From Syntrophobacteraceae bacterium (lineage in GTDB: Bacteria; Desulfobacterota; Syntrophobacteria; Syntrophobacterales; Syntrophobacteraceae): a DNA stretch of 44,139 bases. The stretch lies in the NCBI GenBank assembly GCA_025454175.1, contig JALOOX010000024.1, positions 1 to 44,139 of the forward strand, given 5' to 3'. Shown one piece after another: positions 34,675-43,130 of the stretch; position 1 is the stretch's first letter; the number at the start of each line of letters is the position of its first letter. Both the position numbers and the translations under genes were made by a program. The notes under the pieces are model-generated. The model saw nothing but the letters and a program-made list of their open reading frames with translations, did not search any database and was not told where the DNA came from.

Positions 34675-34712
34675 AAGGGCCCAGGAGAAGATCCTGGGCC
34701 CTTTTCCTTTTC
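34675..34712 (+). terminator. Rho-independent terminator
   Basis: A 12-bp perfect stem, AAGGGCCCAGGA (34675-34686) with TCCTGGGCCCTT (34692-34703), around a 5-nt loop is followed by TTCCTTTT. On the minus strand it is followed by GATTTTTC, so it may work in both directions. It is the first good plus-strand terminator after the Hsp70-like operon. Confidence 0.8.
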
Positions 34713-35182
34713 GTCGGCAAATCATCCCCCAAGCTGCGCTTTTGAATGTCGAGCCCATCGTCGGCACAAGGTTAAGCCGGCCCCGGACACGATGTCATTT
34801 GAGAGGGATCTATGGAGGGATTGCACCTTCTTGCACCTCCTGCCGCCATGGGATTCAGAAGCCTGTCTGAAACCATGCGAGTGACCAACGGCTCCTTCCT
34901 CTGATATATTCGGCGGCGGTGTGAGGAGCACAATGCGGACCCCGGCAGCGGGTGAGCCCGAAAGCTGTTGAAACAACGTGTGGCGAGGGCGAAGCGGAGC
35001 TTGCCCGCGATCGAGGAATCCCGCATGGGCAAGCTTTGCCATGCCCATGGCACCCGACTTCATGCGAGTCATCGTTCTTAACTCAACGGCATTGCGGGTG
35101 AGCCCGCCGGGCGTGGCATGGTGCATTGCTCCCTGCATTCTTCTCTCGCTCACGGCTTTCGATCCTGAAGAGGAGGTTTTCA

Positions 35183-37408
35183 ATGGCAAGCATAGTGATC
35201 GTTCTGCTGCTCTTGTGCTGCACGCCCTCCGTCGCCCCGGCGGCTGCGGCCTCCCAGGTCCAGCCACGGATTGGCCTGGTTCTGAGCGGGGGAGGCGCCC
35301 GTGGCTCTGCCCACATCGGGGTGCTCAAGGTCCTCGATGAAATGCGCATACCGATCCACGCGGTGGTGGGAACCAGCATGGGGTCGTTGGTTGGCGGGGT
35401 CTATTCGGCGGGGGTTTCGGCCGAGCAGCTGGAAAAGCGGGTAACGGCGGTGGACTGGAACGACCTGTTCAATGACGAGCCACCCAGGGCCAATTGGCCT
35501 CCCAGGCGCAAGCAGACATCCGAGCGCCCGACCTGGGATTTCACCATCGGGGTGCGCGACGGCGAATTTCGGCTCCCCAAGGGTGTGATGTCCGGGCAGA
35601 AGGTGCAGCTGTTTTTCAGCGACCTGGTGAAGGGCGTGGAAAGGATCCAGATGTTCGACGACCTGCCTATTGCCTACCGTGCGGTGGCGACGAACCTCGA
35701 GAACGGCGAAATGGTGGTCTTCGACCGTGGTTCGCTGCCTGTCGCCATGCGCGCAAGCATGTCGGTGCCGGGGCTCTTTTCGCCCATGGAGGCCGACGGG
35801 TACCTCTGCGTCGACGGGGGGCTGGTGCGAAATCTGCCCATCGACGTGGCGCGCCAGATGGGCGTGGACGTCATCATCGCGGTCAATCTAGGCTCCTCCT
35901 ACCTACCGCGCGACAAATTGGGCACGGTGGTGGGCGTCACGGGGCAGATGATCGCCATCCTGACCGAGCAGAATGTCCAGGCCTCGCTCAAGCAGCTGGA
36001 CCCCGACCGTGACATCCTCATTGTGCCCGACCTGGGGGACATCACGGCCGCCGATTTTGCGCGCGCACCCGAGGCCATCGCCGCCGGGCTGAAGGCCGCC
36101 CGTCTGATGGCACCCGAGCTCGCCCGCTACAGCGTGAGCGAGGCGGGGTACGCCTCCTGGCGGGAGGCGCGTTTTGGCCCCGGGCACCCGGTGGAGCGGG
36201 TCGGAGAGGTGCGGGTCGCGGGTCTTGACCGCGTGAACCCCAAGCTCTTCGAGCCCATGAAGGAGGCACGGGAGGATAAACCTTTCGACCGCACGTCGCT
36301 GGAGGAAGACATCCAGAAGGTCTACGGCAGAAGCGAGTACGAGCGCATCAGCTACCACTTCGAACCTCGGCGGGAGGGGGACGACCTGCTCATCGTCGAT
36401 GTCGTCGAGAAAGCCTGGGGGCCGGGCTACCTGAGCTTCGGCCTGGGCCTGTCTTCGGACTTCCAGGGCAGCTATATCTTTGGCATCCGCGGCTCCTACG
36501 TACAGACCTGGGTCAACCGGCTCGGGGCCGAGTGGAGCGCAACGGCCACGCTGGGCAACGCGCCGAGCTTCCACACCGAGCTCTACCAGCCGCTGGACCT
36601 CGACCGTCTGGGCTTTGTGGCGCCCTACCTTTCCTACGACATGAACCCGGAGAGCGTGTTCTTTGACGACCAGCGGGTGGCGCGGTATTACATCAATCGC
36701 TGGCGGTCGGGCGTGGACATGGGCACGACCCTGCGCGGCGTCGAGGTGCGGGTCGGGGGCTACTACGGTTTTACAGACGTTTCCTTGGATACCGGATCGC
36801 CTCAGCTTCCAGAAAGCCTCGTGACCGACACGGGCGTGCGGGGCCGACTCGTCTACGATTCCCTCGACAGCGCCTGGGCGCCGCGCTCGGGGACCAAAAT
36901 CTCCCTGGAGGCCATGAGCCCCCTCAAGGCCCTCGGGGCCGATGTCGAGTACACCCGTGCGTTTCTGGATGCGGAGACCGCCTACAGCTTCGGCTCCAAC
37001 ACCGTCGTGGCGAAGCTCATGGCGGGCAGCAGCTTCGGAAAAACGATGCCTTACTACGACCAGTTTCCACTCGGTGGGTTCCTCCGCGTTTCAGGTTATT
37101 CCACAGACCAGTTCCGCGGCGGTGACATGGCGTTCGGAAGCCTGAGGTACTACCGCCGGATCGCGGAGCTGCCGCCGCCCATCGGGCGCGGCCTCTACCT
37201 GGGCGGCTCGCTGGACGTCGGCTGGCTCTCGGAGGGGGAGGTCAGCCCACGGGAGAGCGGCGGGAGCGTGCTGTTGAGTGAAGAGGAGATGCGCTACGGG
37301 GCGAGCGTGTTCTTCGGCTCCGACACATGGATTGGCCCCGCCTTCCTGGGATTTGGCCTGTCGGGGGAAGGCGACGGGGCCATCTACCTGCTGCTCGGCC
37401 GCCCCTGA
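35183..37408 (+). CDS. Patatin-like phospholipase fused to POTRA and beta-barrel (PlpD-like, type Vd)
   Basis: The 741 aa protein has a signal peptide (residues about 1-23, MASIVIVLLLLCC to AAAA-S), a patatin phospholipase domain with oxyanion GGGARGSAHIG, nucleophile Ser65 in GTSMGS and Asp211 in VDGGLVRN, then a POTRA-like segment around 350-420 (VGEVRVAGLDRVNPKLFEPM, IQKVYGRSEYERISY), and an outer-membrane barrel of the BamA/TamA type with alternating strands to the end (FGLGLSSDFQGSYIFGIRG, FPLGGFLRVSGYSTDQFRGG). PlpD of Pseudomonas, the type Vd autotransporter, has the same order and about the same length. ATG 35183 has AGGAGG 6 nt upstream; the longer open frame is rejected because the signal peptide starts here. 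It would place a lipase at the cell surface. Confidence 0.93.
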   Translation: MASIVIVLLLLCCTPSVAPAAAASQVQPRIGLVLSGGGARGSAHIGVLKVLDEMRIPIHAVVGTSMGSLVGGVYSAGVSAEQLEKRVTAVDWNDLFNDEPPRANWPPRRKQTSERPTWDFTIGVRDGEFRLPKGVMSGQKVQLFFSDLVKGVERIQMFDDLPIAYRAVATNLENGEMVVFDRGSLPVAMRASMSVPGLFSPMEADGYLCVDGGLVRNLPIDVARQMGVDVIIAVNLGSSYLPRDKLGTVVGVTGQMIAILTEQNVQASLKQLDPDRDILIVPDLGDITAADFARAPEAIAAGLKAARLMAPELARYSVSEAGYASWREARFGPGHPVERVGEVRVAGLDRVNPKLFEPMKEAREDKPFDRTSLEEDIQKVYGRSEYERISYHFEPRREGDDLLIVDVVEKAWGPGYLSFGLGLSSDFQGSYIFGIRGSYVQTWVNRLGAEWSATATLGNAPSFHTELYQPLDLDRLGFVAPYLSYDMNPESVFFDDQRVARYYINRWRSGVDMGTTLRGVEVRVGGYYGFTDVSLDTGSPQLPESLVTDTGVRGRLVYDSLDSAWAPRSGTKISLEAMSPLKALGADVEYTRAFLDAETAYSFGSNTVVAKLMAGSSFGKTMPYYDQFPLGGFLRVSGYSTDQFRGGDMAFGSLRYYRRIAELPPPIGRGLYLGGSLDVGWLSEGEVSPRESGGSVLLSEEEMRYGASVFFGSDTWIGPAFLGFGLSGEGDGAIYLLLGRP

Positions 37409-37970
37409 TGGGGTGGCCACCCGTTTGGCTACTGGCATAATTGGGGGCGGGAAAGGCATGAAGGAGCCCCGGCGGGGCTGCACCCCGCAAAGAGCTGTTC
37501 CGGGGGCTTTTTAGCATTCACTCCCGGGCGCAGAGCCCGGGTCATGTTTTGAACGTCGTCTTTGTATAAATCGAGAGCTCGGCTGCAATTTGCAGGTTCG
37601 ACAGACGCAGCCCCATCAGGTACAGGCACCCTATCCAGATGCGCGGAGGCTGATGGTGCCCTTCGAAGATGTTTCCCGTGGGATCGTCGAAACAGGACCT
37701 ACAGCCCCTGCAATGATATCTCCGGCGAGCCGGTTGGGCCGATCACGTCCGTATCGAACAACCTCGGCGCTGCTGGACTTTGGGCAGCATATGCCTTTCC
37801 GGCCATCTGATGTTACGGACAGTGTCGAAGCAATTGGCATCGTCGATCTGGTTGCCAATCTTGACGAGCAATCCATCGCGCCGGCGGTTTTGACCCCGAA
37901 GCTTGGCGGAAACCGTTAAGTCCACAGCATTGACGATGGGGGAGGGGCTGCCTCCCAACGAGCCGACTCC
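37409..37970. other. Non-coding region with hairpins downstream of the patatin gene
   Basis: A hairpin-rich stretch follows the patatin gene. AGCCCC-ggc-GGGGCT (37465-37479) nests in a larger AGCCCCGG/CCGGGGGCT pairing that ends in TTTTT (37508-37512), a plausible terminator. CCCGGGC-gcaga-GCCCGGG (37523-37541) follows. From 37560 to 37920 short open frames exist on both strands, but none resembles a known protein. Confidence 0.4.
37465..37512 (+). terminator. Probable terminator of the patatin gene
   Basis: AGCCCCGG (37465-37472) pairs with CCGGGGGCT (37500-37508, one bulge) and is followed by T5. It lies 57 nt after the stop codon. An alternative inner hairpin could compete. Confidence 0.45.
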
Positions 37971-38105
37971 AGGAGGCCGTCCGAGAACACCTCGTTGTCA
38001 TTTCGAACAAAGCGTAGCGAAAAGAGAAATCTCGAAAAGTCGAGGTGTTACTGCGAGCGAGATTTCTCGCTTTCGCTCGAAATGACAGTTCTCGGACAGC
38101 CTCCT
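37971..38105. repeat. Inverted-repeat (MITE-like) element, copy 2
   Basis: This 135-bp element has 18-bp terminal inverted repeats with one mismatch (37971-37988 and 38088-38105). Inside is a second inverted repeat built on GTCATTTCGA and its complement CGAAATGAC, giving an almost continuous long hairpin with AGAAATCTCG/CGAGATTTCTCG arms around a centre near 38035-38050. Its right arm matches the left arm of the element at 15667 over 20 nt. It contains no gene. Confidence 0.7.
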
Positions 38106-38115
38106 AGCCCCTCCC

Positions 38116-38145
38116 AAAAAGCAAGCAGCCGGAAGGAGCTCCGGC
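38116..38145 (-). terminator. Probable terminator of the cold-shock gene
   Basis: On the minus strand GCCGGA-N6-TCCGGC (38128-38145) is followed after 7 nt by TTTTT (38116-38120). It lies 30 nt beyond the csp stop. Confidence 0.45.
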
Positions 38146-38174
38146 CGGTGAGATCCCAGATGAGAGGCGATCGG

Positions 38175-38378
38175 TTAGAGCTTCTTTACCTGGACTGCCG
38201 ACGGTCCTTTGGCGCCTTGCTCAATTTCGAAGCTGACACGATCGCCTTCTTGTAGGCTTTTGAAACCGGAGCCTTCGATAGCGCTATGGTGAACAAAGAC
38301 ATCTTTTCCACCACCCTCGACCGTAATGAAACCAAAACCCTTTTGATCGTTGAACCACTTTACAGTACCTTGAGGCAT
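38175..38378 (-). CDS. cspA: Cold-shock domain protein
   Basis: This 67 aa protein is a single cold-shock domain. RNP1 (KGFGFITV) and RNP2 (VFVHHSAI) are intact, as are the opening GTVKWFNDQ and the closing [25 protein letters not shown]. It binds single-stranded RNA or DNA and may melt mRNA structure. AAGGAA lies about 9 nt before the ATG. A sigma-70-like promoter at 38431-38460 gives a short leader of about 45 nt, without the long 5' leader of cold-induced E. coli cspA, so constitutive expression is likely. Which Csp paralogue it is cannot be decided. Confidence 0.96.
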   Translation of the reverse strand: MPQGTVKWFNDQKGFGFITVEGGGKDVFVHHSAIEGSGFKSLQEGDRVSFEIEQGAKGPSAVQVKKL

Positions 38379-38430
38379 CGTTTGGATTTCCTTTTACATG
38401 GTTGTTAGTTGAAAGTGAACTTACAGATTT

Positions 38431-38460
38431 ATCATAGTATAGGGAACATAGCCGGCGCAA
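38431..38460 (-). promoter_or_regulatory. Candidate promoter of the cold-shock gene
   Basis: On the minus strand TTGCGC (38455-38460) and TATGAT (38431-38436) are spaced by 18 nt; an overlapping TATACT lies just upstream of the latter. Confidence 0.45.
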
Positions 38461-38632
38461 GGAAAAAGGGCATGGAGATCAGGACTTGTTCTGCCGCCGG
38501 CTTCCGGGGTTGAAGAGCACCCAGGTTTTCCAGGATGAAGAGAGCTATGTTGATCATGGGCAGCGCGATTGCTGACCCCGCGGTTGATCACTTGCTGCCG
38601 GCGAATCTGAAGTCAGCAAAACACTCGTTCCA

Positions 38633-39022
38633 TCACCTTTCCAGCAAAATCCCATGTTCCCGAAGCCACGCAGCCAGATCCTCCTGCTGAACCTCTCCCT
38701 TGCCGAGACGATCAAACAGGATGACGCGATCCGGGGCGGGGGCTTTGACTCGGAAGCCATGGAGCCGCGGGAAGAGCATGCAAACCACATAGGCCGTCCG
38801 CTTGTTTCCGTCCACAAACGGATGATTCCGCGCTATTCCATGAGCGTAGGCCGCGGCCAGGTCAAAAACATCCGGATCGTCGCATGCCTCATGTTGCGGC
38901 GGACGGGCCAGAGTGCTTTCCAATAGCGCCATATCCCTGACACCGCTCATGCCCCCATGCTCGGCAAGCTGCTGGTCATGGATGGCCAGGACAACCGCCG
39001 GATCAATCCAGGTCCAGCTCAT
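38633..39022 (-). CDS. doc: Doc-type toxin (death on curing, Fic fold)
   Basis: This 129 aa protein has the compact Fic fold of Doc toxins. The active-site motif HPFVDGNKRTA spans residues 67-77 with the catalytic His67; the Lys in DGNKR, where AMP-transferring Fic proteins have Gly, marks the Doc branch. Doc of phage P1 phosphorylates EF-Tu and stops translation. The N-terminal block WIDPAVVLAIHDQQLAEHGG and RDMALLESTLARP are typical of chromosomal Doc proteins. Its ATG overlaps the stop of the antitoxin gene by 4 nt (ATGA), as in many toxin-antitoxin operons. Confidence 0.93.
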   Translation of the reverse strand: MSWTWIDPAVVLAIHDQQLAEHGGMSGVRDMALLESTLARPPQHEACDDPDVFDLAAAYAHGIARNHPFVDGNKRTAYVVCMLFPRLHGFRVKAPAPDRVILFDRLGKGEVQQEDLAAWLREHGILLER

Positions 39023-39249
39023 CGCCCGGCCAGCTCACGCAGAACGTCCCGATCCTCACGCATTATGGCCTCAGCTGTCGCCATCTGTCTGGCAAAGTCG
39101 GGATCCAGGGGCGTGATCCGGTACCCGTCTTGTGCATCGGTCAGATACACTGTGTCACCTTCCTCGACCTTGAGTCGCGCCACGACTTCTTTGGGGAGTA
39201 CCAACCCGAGAGAGTTTCCAACTTTGCGAATTTTCAGCGTCTGCATCAT
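39019..39249 (-). CDS. AbrB/MazE-type antitoxin
   Basis: This antitoxin of about 76 aa has the SpoVT/AbrB swapped-hairpin DNA-binding domain: LKIRKVGNSLGLVLPKEVVARLKVEEGDTVYLTD, followed by a charged helical tail (DPDFARQMATAEAIMREDRDVLRELAG) likely to wrap the toxin. Several in-frame ATGs lie at 39261, 39252, 39249 and 39246. GGAG at 39256-39259 favours 39249 or 39246, where the spacing is 6-9 nt. It precedes and overlaps doc. It should neutralise Doc and repress the shared promoter at 39274-39303, by analogy with other type II modules. Confidence 0.9.
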   Translation of the reverse strand: MMQTLKIRKVGNSLGLVLPKEVVARLKVEEGDTVYLTDAQDGYRITPLDPDFARQMATAEAIMREDRDVLRELAGR

Positions 39250-39273
39250 CATTGTCTCCATGTTGACACAGGA

Positions 39274-39303
39274 GTTATAATTATGTGTGCTCGTGGATGT
39301 CAA
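39274..39303 (-). promoter_or_regulatory. Promoter of the antitoxin-toxin operon
   Basis: On the minus strand a consensus TTGACA (39298-39303) and TATAAC (39274-39279) are spaced by 18 nt, about 25 nt before the antitoxin start. The interval includes the AT-rich ATAATTATAA, a possible AbrB-type binding site. Confidence 0.55.
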
Positions 39304-39453
39304 GTTCCAGTGCCGGTGAGGACTTCGGGATGAGTGAGATGCTCTGTTCCCCGAGCCAGATTTCACATAGCTTGCCAGAACTGAAAATCCTGATCAGACG
39401 GGAGGGCATGACGGAAATGATGTGGACGTGCCGACCGTTTGAGCACACCTCCA

Positions 39454-40281
39454 TCATTCACTACCGAGCTGCCTCAGACGCCGCTCCCGCCATCTCCTCA
39501 CGGCCTCGAACTCGTATTTTCGGTGTCCGGCCAACCCACCGAGTCCTTTTCGCCCGAAGTTGAAATTGATTTCCACAAAGACGGGCTCTCCTTCATCAGG
39601 AAACATGAGATCGAATCCAGCAATATCGATCCTGGCACGGCGGCAAAGAGCCTGCGAGGCTTCGATTCCCTTCGCCTGCTGTTCCGGCCAGCCATCGCGA
39701 TCCATTCGACCGCCTCTGCACACGTTGTTGTAGAATTGCCCACCCCCGACACGAAAATAGCTTACAGCCAGATCCTGGCCGTATGTCACAACGCGCAGAT
39801 CTTTCCCGCCGTGCTCCACCCAGCGTTGGAGGAGCATCGGCTGGTCTGAAGGAATCTTTCGGATGTGCCTGCTTACGTCCTCGTGGCAATAGATGGGGAA
39901 TACGGCACTCCCGCCGCCGCCAAGATCACCTTTCAACACCACCGGGTATTCCCACGGCACCCCCTCGTCATTGAAATACCTCAGGAGCTCCGCGGAACCC
40001 TCGAAAAGCAGACTCTCGGGATGCCGAATGTTCAATTCCCGAAAGAGCATGATCTGCCGGGTCTTCCCTTCGTAGACATGCTTGGCCCTCAGACGAGGAA
40101 ACCAATGCCTGGCCAACTTGATGATGGTCTCATACCGGCTGGGCAGGATATATCGTGGAATCACCACTCCCGCTGCCTCTGTGAGCAGTCTTTGAACCTC
40201 CGGAACATCCAGGGACTGGAATACCGAAAGGTTTTCTTCCATTGGAACTTGCGGGTAGAACGAAACAAAATAAGGAACCAT
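39454..40281 (-). CDS. RimK-like ATP-grasp ligase
   Basis: This 275 aa protein has the ATP-grasp layout: an N-terminal Rossmann-like part (MVPYFVSFYPQVPMEENLS), the P-loop-like strand and lid (WEYPVVLKGDLGGGGSAVFPI), QRWVEHGGKDLRVVTYGQDLAVSYFRV, and the metal-binding acid-rich end IAGFDLMFPDEGEPVFVEINFNFGRKGLGG, whose Glu-x-Asn pair coordinates magnesium. RimK and glutathione synthetase relatives form amide bonds between a carboxyl and an amino acid; the substrate here is unknown. ATG 40281 has AGGTGG 4 nt upstream; an in-frame ATG at 40383 would add 34 residues of doubtful coding character. No maturation partner is adjacent. Confidence 0.83.
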   Translation of the reverse strand: MVPYFVSFYPQVPMEENLSVFQSLDVPEVQRLLTEAAGVVIPRYILPSRYETIIKLARHWFPRLRAKHVYEGKTRQIMLFRELNIRHPESLLFEGSAELLRYFNDEGVPWEYPVVLKGDLGGGGSAVFPIYCHEDVSRHIRKIPSDQPMLLQRWVEHGGKDLRVVTYGQDLAVSYFRVGGGQFYNNVCRGGRMDRDGWPEQQAKGIEASQALCRRARIDIAGFDLMFPDEGEPVFVEINFNFGRKGLGGLAGHRKYEFEAVRRWRERRLRQLGSE

Positions 40282-40383
40282 TTTTCCACCTGATGGAACT
40301 GGACTAACTGTTTGCAACCCGTTCTCAAGTTTGACGCGCAAGCCGGCATTGAAGAAGCACGCCCCCTGTTCCCATTCGTGCAC

Positions 40384-40806
40384 GAAATCCCCGGGACTAT
40401 AACCCGCGGGGCTCGATGTTCAAGCTCTTCACGATGGCTCTGATGGGTGTTCTCACGATGACGCCGGGAGTCTTGCGAAGCGGATTGATTTGCAGACCGC
40501 CCACTCCTTGGTGACTGCACGCACGAAGCCCGATGAATCGCCGCCGGCCCACCACATGAAGAGGTACTCTTCCTTTGCCAATCCAGAAACCGTCGGCAGG
40601 CGCCAGCAGCACAACGAGTATGATCCGGACATGTCGGCTTTTCGAACACCTGTGTTACGCCACGCGTAGCGGCTACTGTGAGTGAGACTGTCTTGAGGCT
40701 GATGGGGTATGACGCAGCGATTCAACTGCAGGGGGCTCAGCTTACTCCGCAATCCCCTCTGTCCTCCAATACGGTCCCATTGACAAACGTTTGAGACAGT
40801 GTTGCA
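40384..40806. other. Gap with no convincing gene
   Basis: Short minus-strand frames occur, one ending INPLRKTPGVIVRTPIRAIVKSLNIEPRGL (stop near 40397) that reads like protein, but start, length and relatives cannot be established. It may be a decayed gene. Confidence 0.3.
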
Positions 40807-41130
40807 TCAATCATCGGGGCGCATTTTCATTCCGTGGGTGACACTCCCCACCGAGGTTTCGTCCCGGGGCGGAGCCGGTCCCTCCGGCTCCGCCATGGGA
40901 AGAAACAACCTGAAGGTTGCGCCGTTGCCCGAATCGCTCTCCACGGAAATCGCTCCCTCCATGCTCCGCAGCAAGCCTGACACCACCGAAAGCCCCAAGC
41001 CACGTCCCGTGAACTTAGTGGAGAAGAACGGATCGAAGATCTTGTCAAGGTCTTCCGGGCCAATCCCACAGCCGGTATCGGCAATCGAGATAGGTTCATC
41101 TTTCATCCTTACGATACGATTTGAAAGTTC
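40807..41130 (-). pseudogene. Remnant of a sensor histidine kinase (HATPase domain)
   Basis: The frame carries the C-terminal half of a histidine-kinase ATPase domain: RIVRMKDEPISIADTGCGIG (G1 box), DLDKIFDPFFSTKFTGRGLGLSVVSGLL (F and G2 boxes) and GAISVESDSGNGATFRLFLP. The N box, the dimerisation/His domain and any sensor are absent; upstream of about 41130 the translation is not protein-like although the frame stays open to 41418. A complete kinase is therefore ruled out, and the fragment could neither autophosphorylate nor bind ATP properly. Confidence 0.7.
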
Positions 41131-41346
41131 TTCAGGATGATCGTTTCCAAGCGTTCGGCATTCATGGGCCGCAGGCCCCCCCACCCTTTGAGCTGAGGAA
41201 GTGTCAAATTCGGTCTCAAGAAGCTCTGCGAGTACTTTGAACCAGAAGCTTGACCACGCGATTTTTGGCTGGAATGTTCCCCAGCAGCAGAATTTTGGGT
41301 AAGAATAAGCTGTCAATGAAGATCCAGGTGGGCCGTTTGTAATGCA

Positions 41347-42435
41347 ATGAACGCCATGGCTGAGATTGGGGGCATGATGAAACCTGTTGAAAAGCATCCG
41401 GAGAAGCCCTCTGTCCACTCAGTGGATGCCTCACCTGCATCAAAATGCCGTGCAGCCCTCCATGGGCTTTTCATCGGCGACGCCCTTTCAATGCCTGTCC
41501 ATTGGTATTACGACAGGTCCGCCCTGAAGAGGGACTATGGACTTGTGACAGACTATCTCGCTCCTCGGAATCCTCACCCGGACAGCATTCTGTGGCGATC
41601 CTCCTACCAACCTCCAAACCAAAAGGGGGATATCCTCCATGAGCAGGCACAATACTGGGGACGCGGGGGGGTTCACTACCACCAGTTCCTCAAGGCAGGT
41701 GAGAACACCCTGAACCTCCGCCTGTGTGCTTTGCTCATCGATTCCCTCAATGATCGGGGGCGCTACGACCCCGATGACTACCTGAAAAGATATGTCGATT
41801 TCATGACCACCCCGGGCAGGCATCGGGACACTTACATCGAGGAGTGTCATCGTAACTTCTTCAGCCGCTACGCACGCGGTGTGCCTTTGCGCCGGTGCGG
41901 CAGCGAAGAAAAGCACATTGGAGGCCTGGTCGGAATCGTCCCCATTGCCGCTTTCCACCGAAGCCGTCCCGATTCGGCGATTCAAGCCGCCATCGAGCAT
42001 CTGTCCCTCACCCACCCGGGTGCGAAAATGGAATCTGCGGCATCCCTTTTGACGCATGTTCTCGTCGAAGTGCTCGGAGGAAAGCCGCTGAAGGACGTGT
42101 TGCTCGAGGGCATAGAAAGTCAGGCCAGCCCTTACTGGGGGCATCCCTTCCTGAAATGGCTCGAAGAGCCGGATGACATGGTCATCGGGAGGCGGTTGAG
42201 CCCGGCCTGCTACGTGGATGATTCAGTGCCGGCGGTGATCTATCTGGCACTGAAATACCACCAGAATCCTGAGCAGGGACTCATCGTCAACACCAACCTG
42301 GGAGGCGACAATGCCTATCGAGGGGCCGTTCTGGGAGCCCTGCTCGGTGCCAATAACGGCATGGAAGCCTTCCCTGAGCGCTGGCTCAGCGGCTTGCTGT
42401 GTCCGCCTCCAGAGCTCGAAGCCTGTGCGTCGTGA
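41347..42435 (+). CDS. ADP-ribosylglycohydrolase-family protein with altered metal site
   Basis: The 362 aa protein follows the DraG/ARH fold: GLFIGDALSMPVHWYY (residues about 41-56), FLKAGENTLNLRL, GLVGIVPIAAF, then YVDDSVPAVIYLAL and NTNLGGDNAYRGAVLGALLGANNG at the end. Active family members bind two magnesium ions through a GD(T/S)DT motif near the C-terminus; here it reads GDNAY (Asp321-Asn322-Ala323-Tyr324), so at least two ligands are missing. Removal of ADP-ribose from arginine is the family reaction but is doubtful here. Start choice is open: ATGs at 41347, 41356, 41374 and 41377, the last two behind GGGGG. Confidence 0.82.
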   Translation: MNAMAEIGGMMKPVEKHPEKPSVHSVDASPASKCRAALHGLFIGDALSMPVHWYYDRSALKRDYGLVTDYLAPRNPHPDSILWRSSYQPPNQKGDILHEQAQYWGRGGVHYHQFLKAGENTLNLRLCALLIDSLNDRGRYDPDDYLKRYVDFMTTPGRHRDTYIEECHRNFFSRYARGVPLRRCGSEEKHIGGLVGIVPIAAFHRSRPDSAIQAAIEHLSLTHPGAKMESAASLLTHVLVEVLGGKPLKDVLLEGIESQASPYWGHPFLKWLEEPDDMVIGRRLSPACYVDDSVPAVIYLALKYHQNPEQGLIVNTNLGGDNAYRGAVLGALLGANNGMEAFPERWLSGLLCPPPELEACAS

Positions 42436-42555
42436 GCCCGGGAGTTTTTTTGCTCTTCTCACTTCGAGGCTGGTCATACGGCGTCCGATCTCCCGCTGAG
42501 CGGGTATCAAGCTCAGCTTCTCTTCATTTGAGTCAAGTCGGCAAAGGAGTGTGAA

Positions 42556-43044
42556 GTGCTTACAATGCTTGGGTCTACAGACCTGAAGATGGCCACGTGG
42601 ATGATCATCGCATTGGCCGGAACGTTCTCCATCTCGACCTTCGGTGCAGCCCAGCCATCGGAAATGGACTTCGAACCATTCAAATGGAAGAAACGGCTGC
42701 TTCTTGTCTTTGCCCCGCAGAGCAGCGATCCTTTGTTTGCGGCTCTTCAGCGTGAGATTTCGACTCGGATGAATGAGGTGGAGGATCGGGACCTGGTGAT
42801 CTTCGAGATTCTGGAGCTCGGAGCATCCAGAATGAACGGCGCTGAGCTGGATCCACACACGGCTGCTTCCCTTCGAAAACGGTTTGATGTTTCTCCCAAG
42901 GCGTTTGCTCTGATTCTGGTTGGCAAAGACAGCGGCATTAAGCTCAAAAGGGATGATTTCAATGGGTTGGAGGAGATCTTCCGCTTGATCGATTCCATGC
43001 CCATGCGCCGGAATGAAATGCGTCACAAGGGTCAGGGTTCTTAA
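42556..43044 (+). CDS. DUF4174-family secreted protein
   Basis: This 162 aa protein has a probable signal sequence (MATWMIIALAGTFSISTFGAAQ, about residues 12-33) and a DUF4174 domain: FKWKKRLLLVFAPQSSDPLF, an internal RDLVIFEILE strand, KAFALILVGKDSGIKLKRDDF and the signature end IFRLIDSMPMRRNEMR. The fold resembles thioredoxin-like proteins without the CXXC pair; function is unknown. It starts at GTG 42556 with AAGGAG 6 nt upstream; an ATG at 42565 is also in frame. It lies between the ADP-ribosylglycohydrolase homologue and the SDR gene on the same strand. Confidence 0.83.
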   Translation: MLTMLGSTDLKMATWMIIALAGTFSISTFGAAQPSEMDFEPFKWKKRLLLVFAPQSSDPLFAALQREISTRMNEVEDRDLVIFEILELGASRMNGAELDPHTAASLRKRFDVSPKAFALILVGKDSGIKLKRDDFNGLEEIFRLIDSMPMRRNEMRHKGQGS

Positions 43045-43130
43045 TGTCTTTGTGCAAGATCTGAGAGGCAAAGACGATTCAGTCGCAAGGGCTCAATTTC
43101 GAGAGCAGTGGAAACGCTGCCGAGGGAGAC

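Larger units (their letters stand above)
33989..35182. other. Poorly coding 1.2 kb region
   Basis: Apart from a possible zinc-ribbon fragment (34333-34644) and the terminator at 34675-34712, no gene is convincing. An inverted repeat AGGGGG/CCCCCT (33987-34019) overlaps the J-gene stop but lacks a T tract. Composition is more mixed than in the flanks and several frames look like decayed coding sequence. Confidence 0.45.

Noticed and set aside
35010..35050. Imperfect inverted repeat GCATGGGCAA/TTGCCATGC before the patatin gene
   Set aside because: It has a bulge and no T tract or promoter context, so no function could be supported.
37590..37919. A 109-codon plus-strand open frame
   Set aside because: No ribosome-binding site, no recognisable family, and opposing frames of similar quality in the same repeat-rich region.
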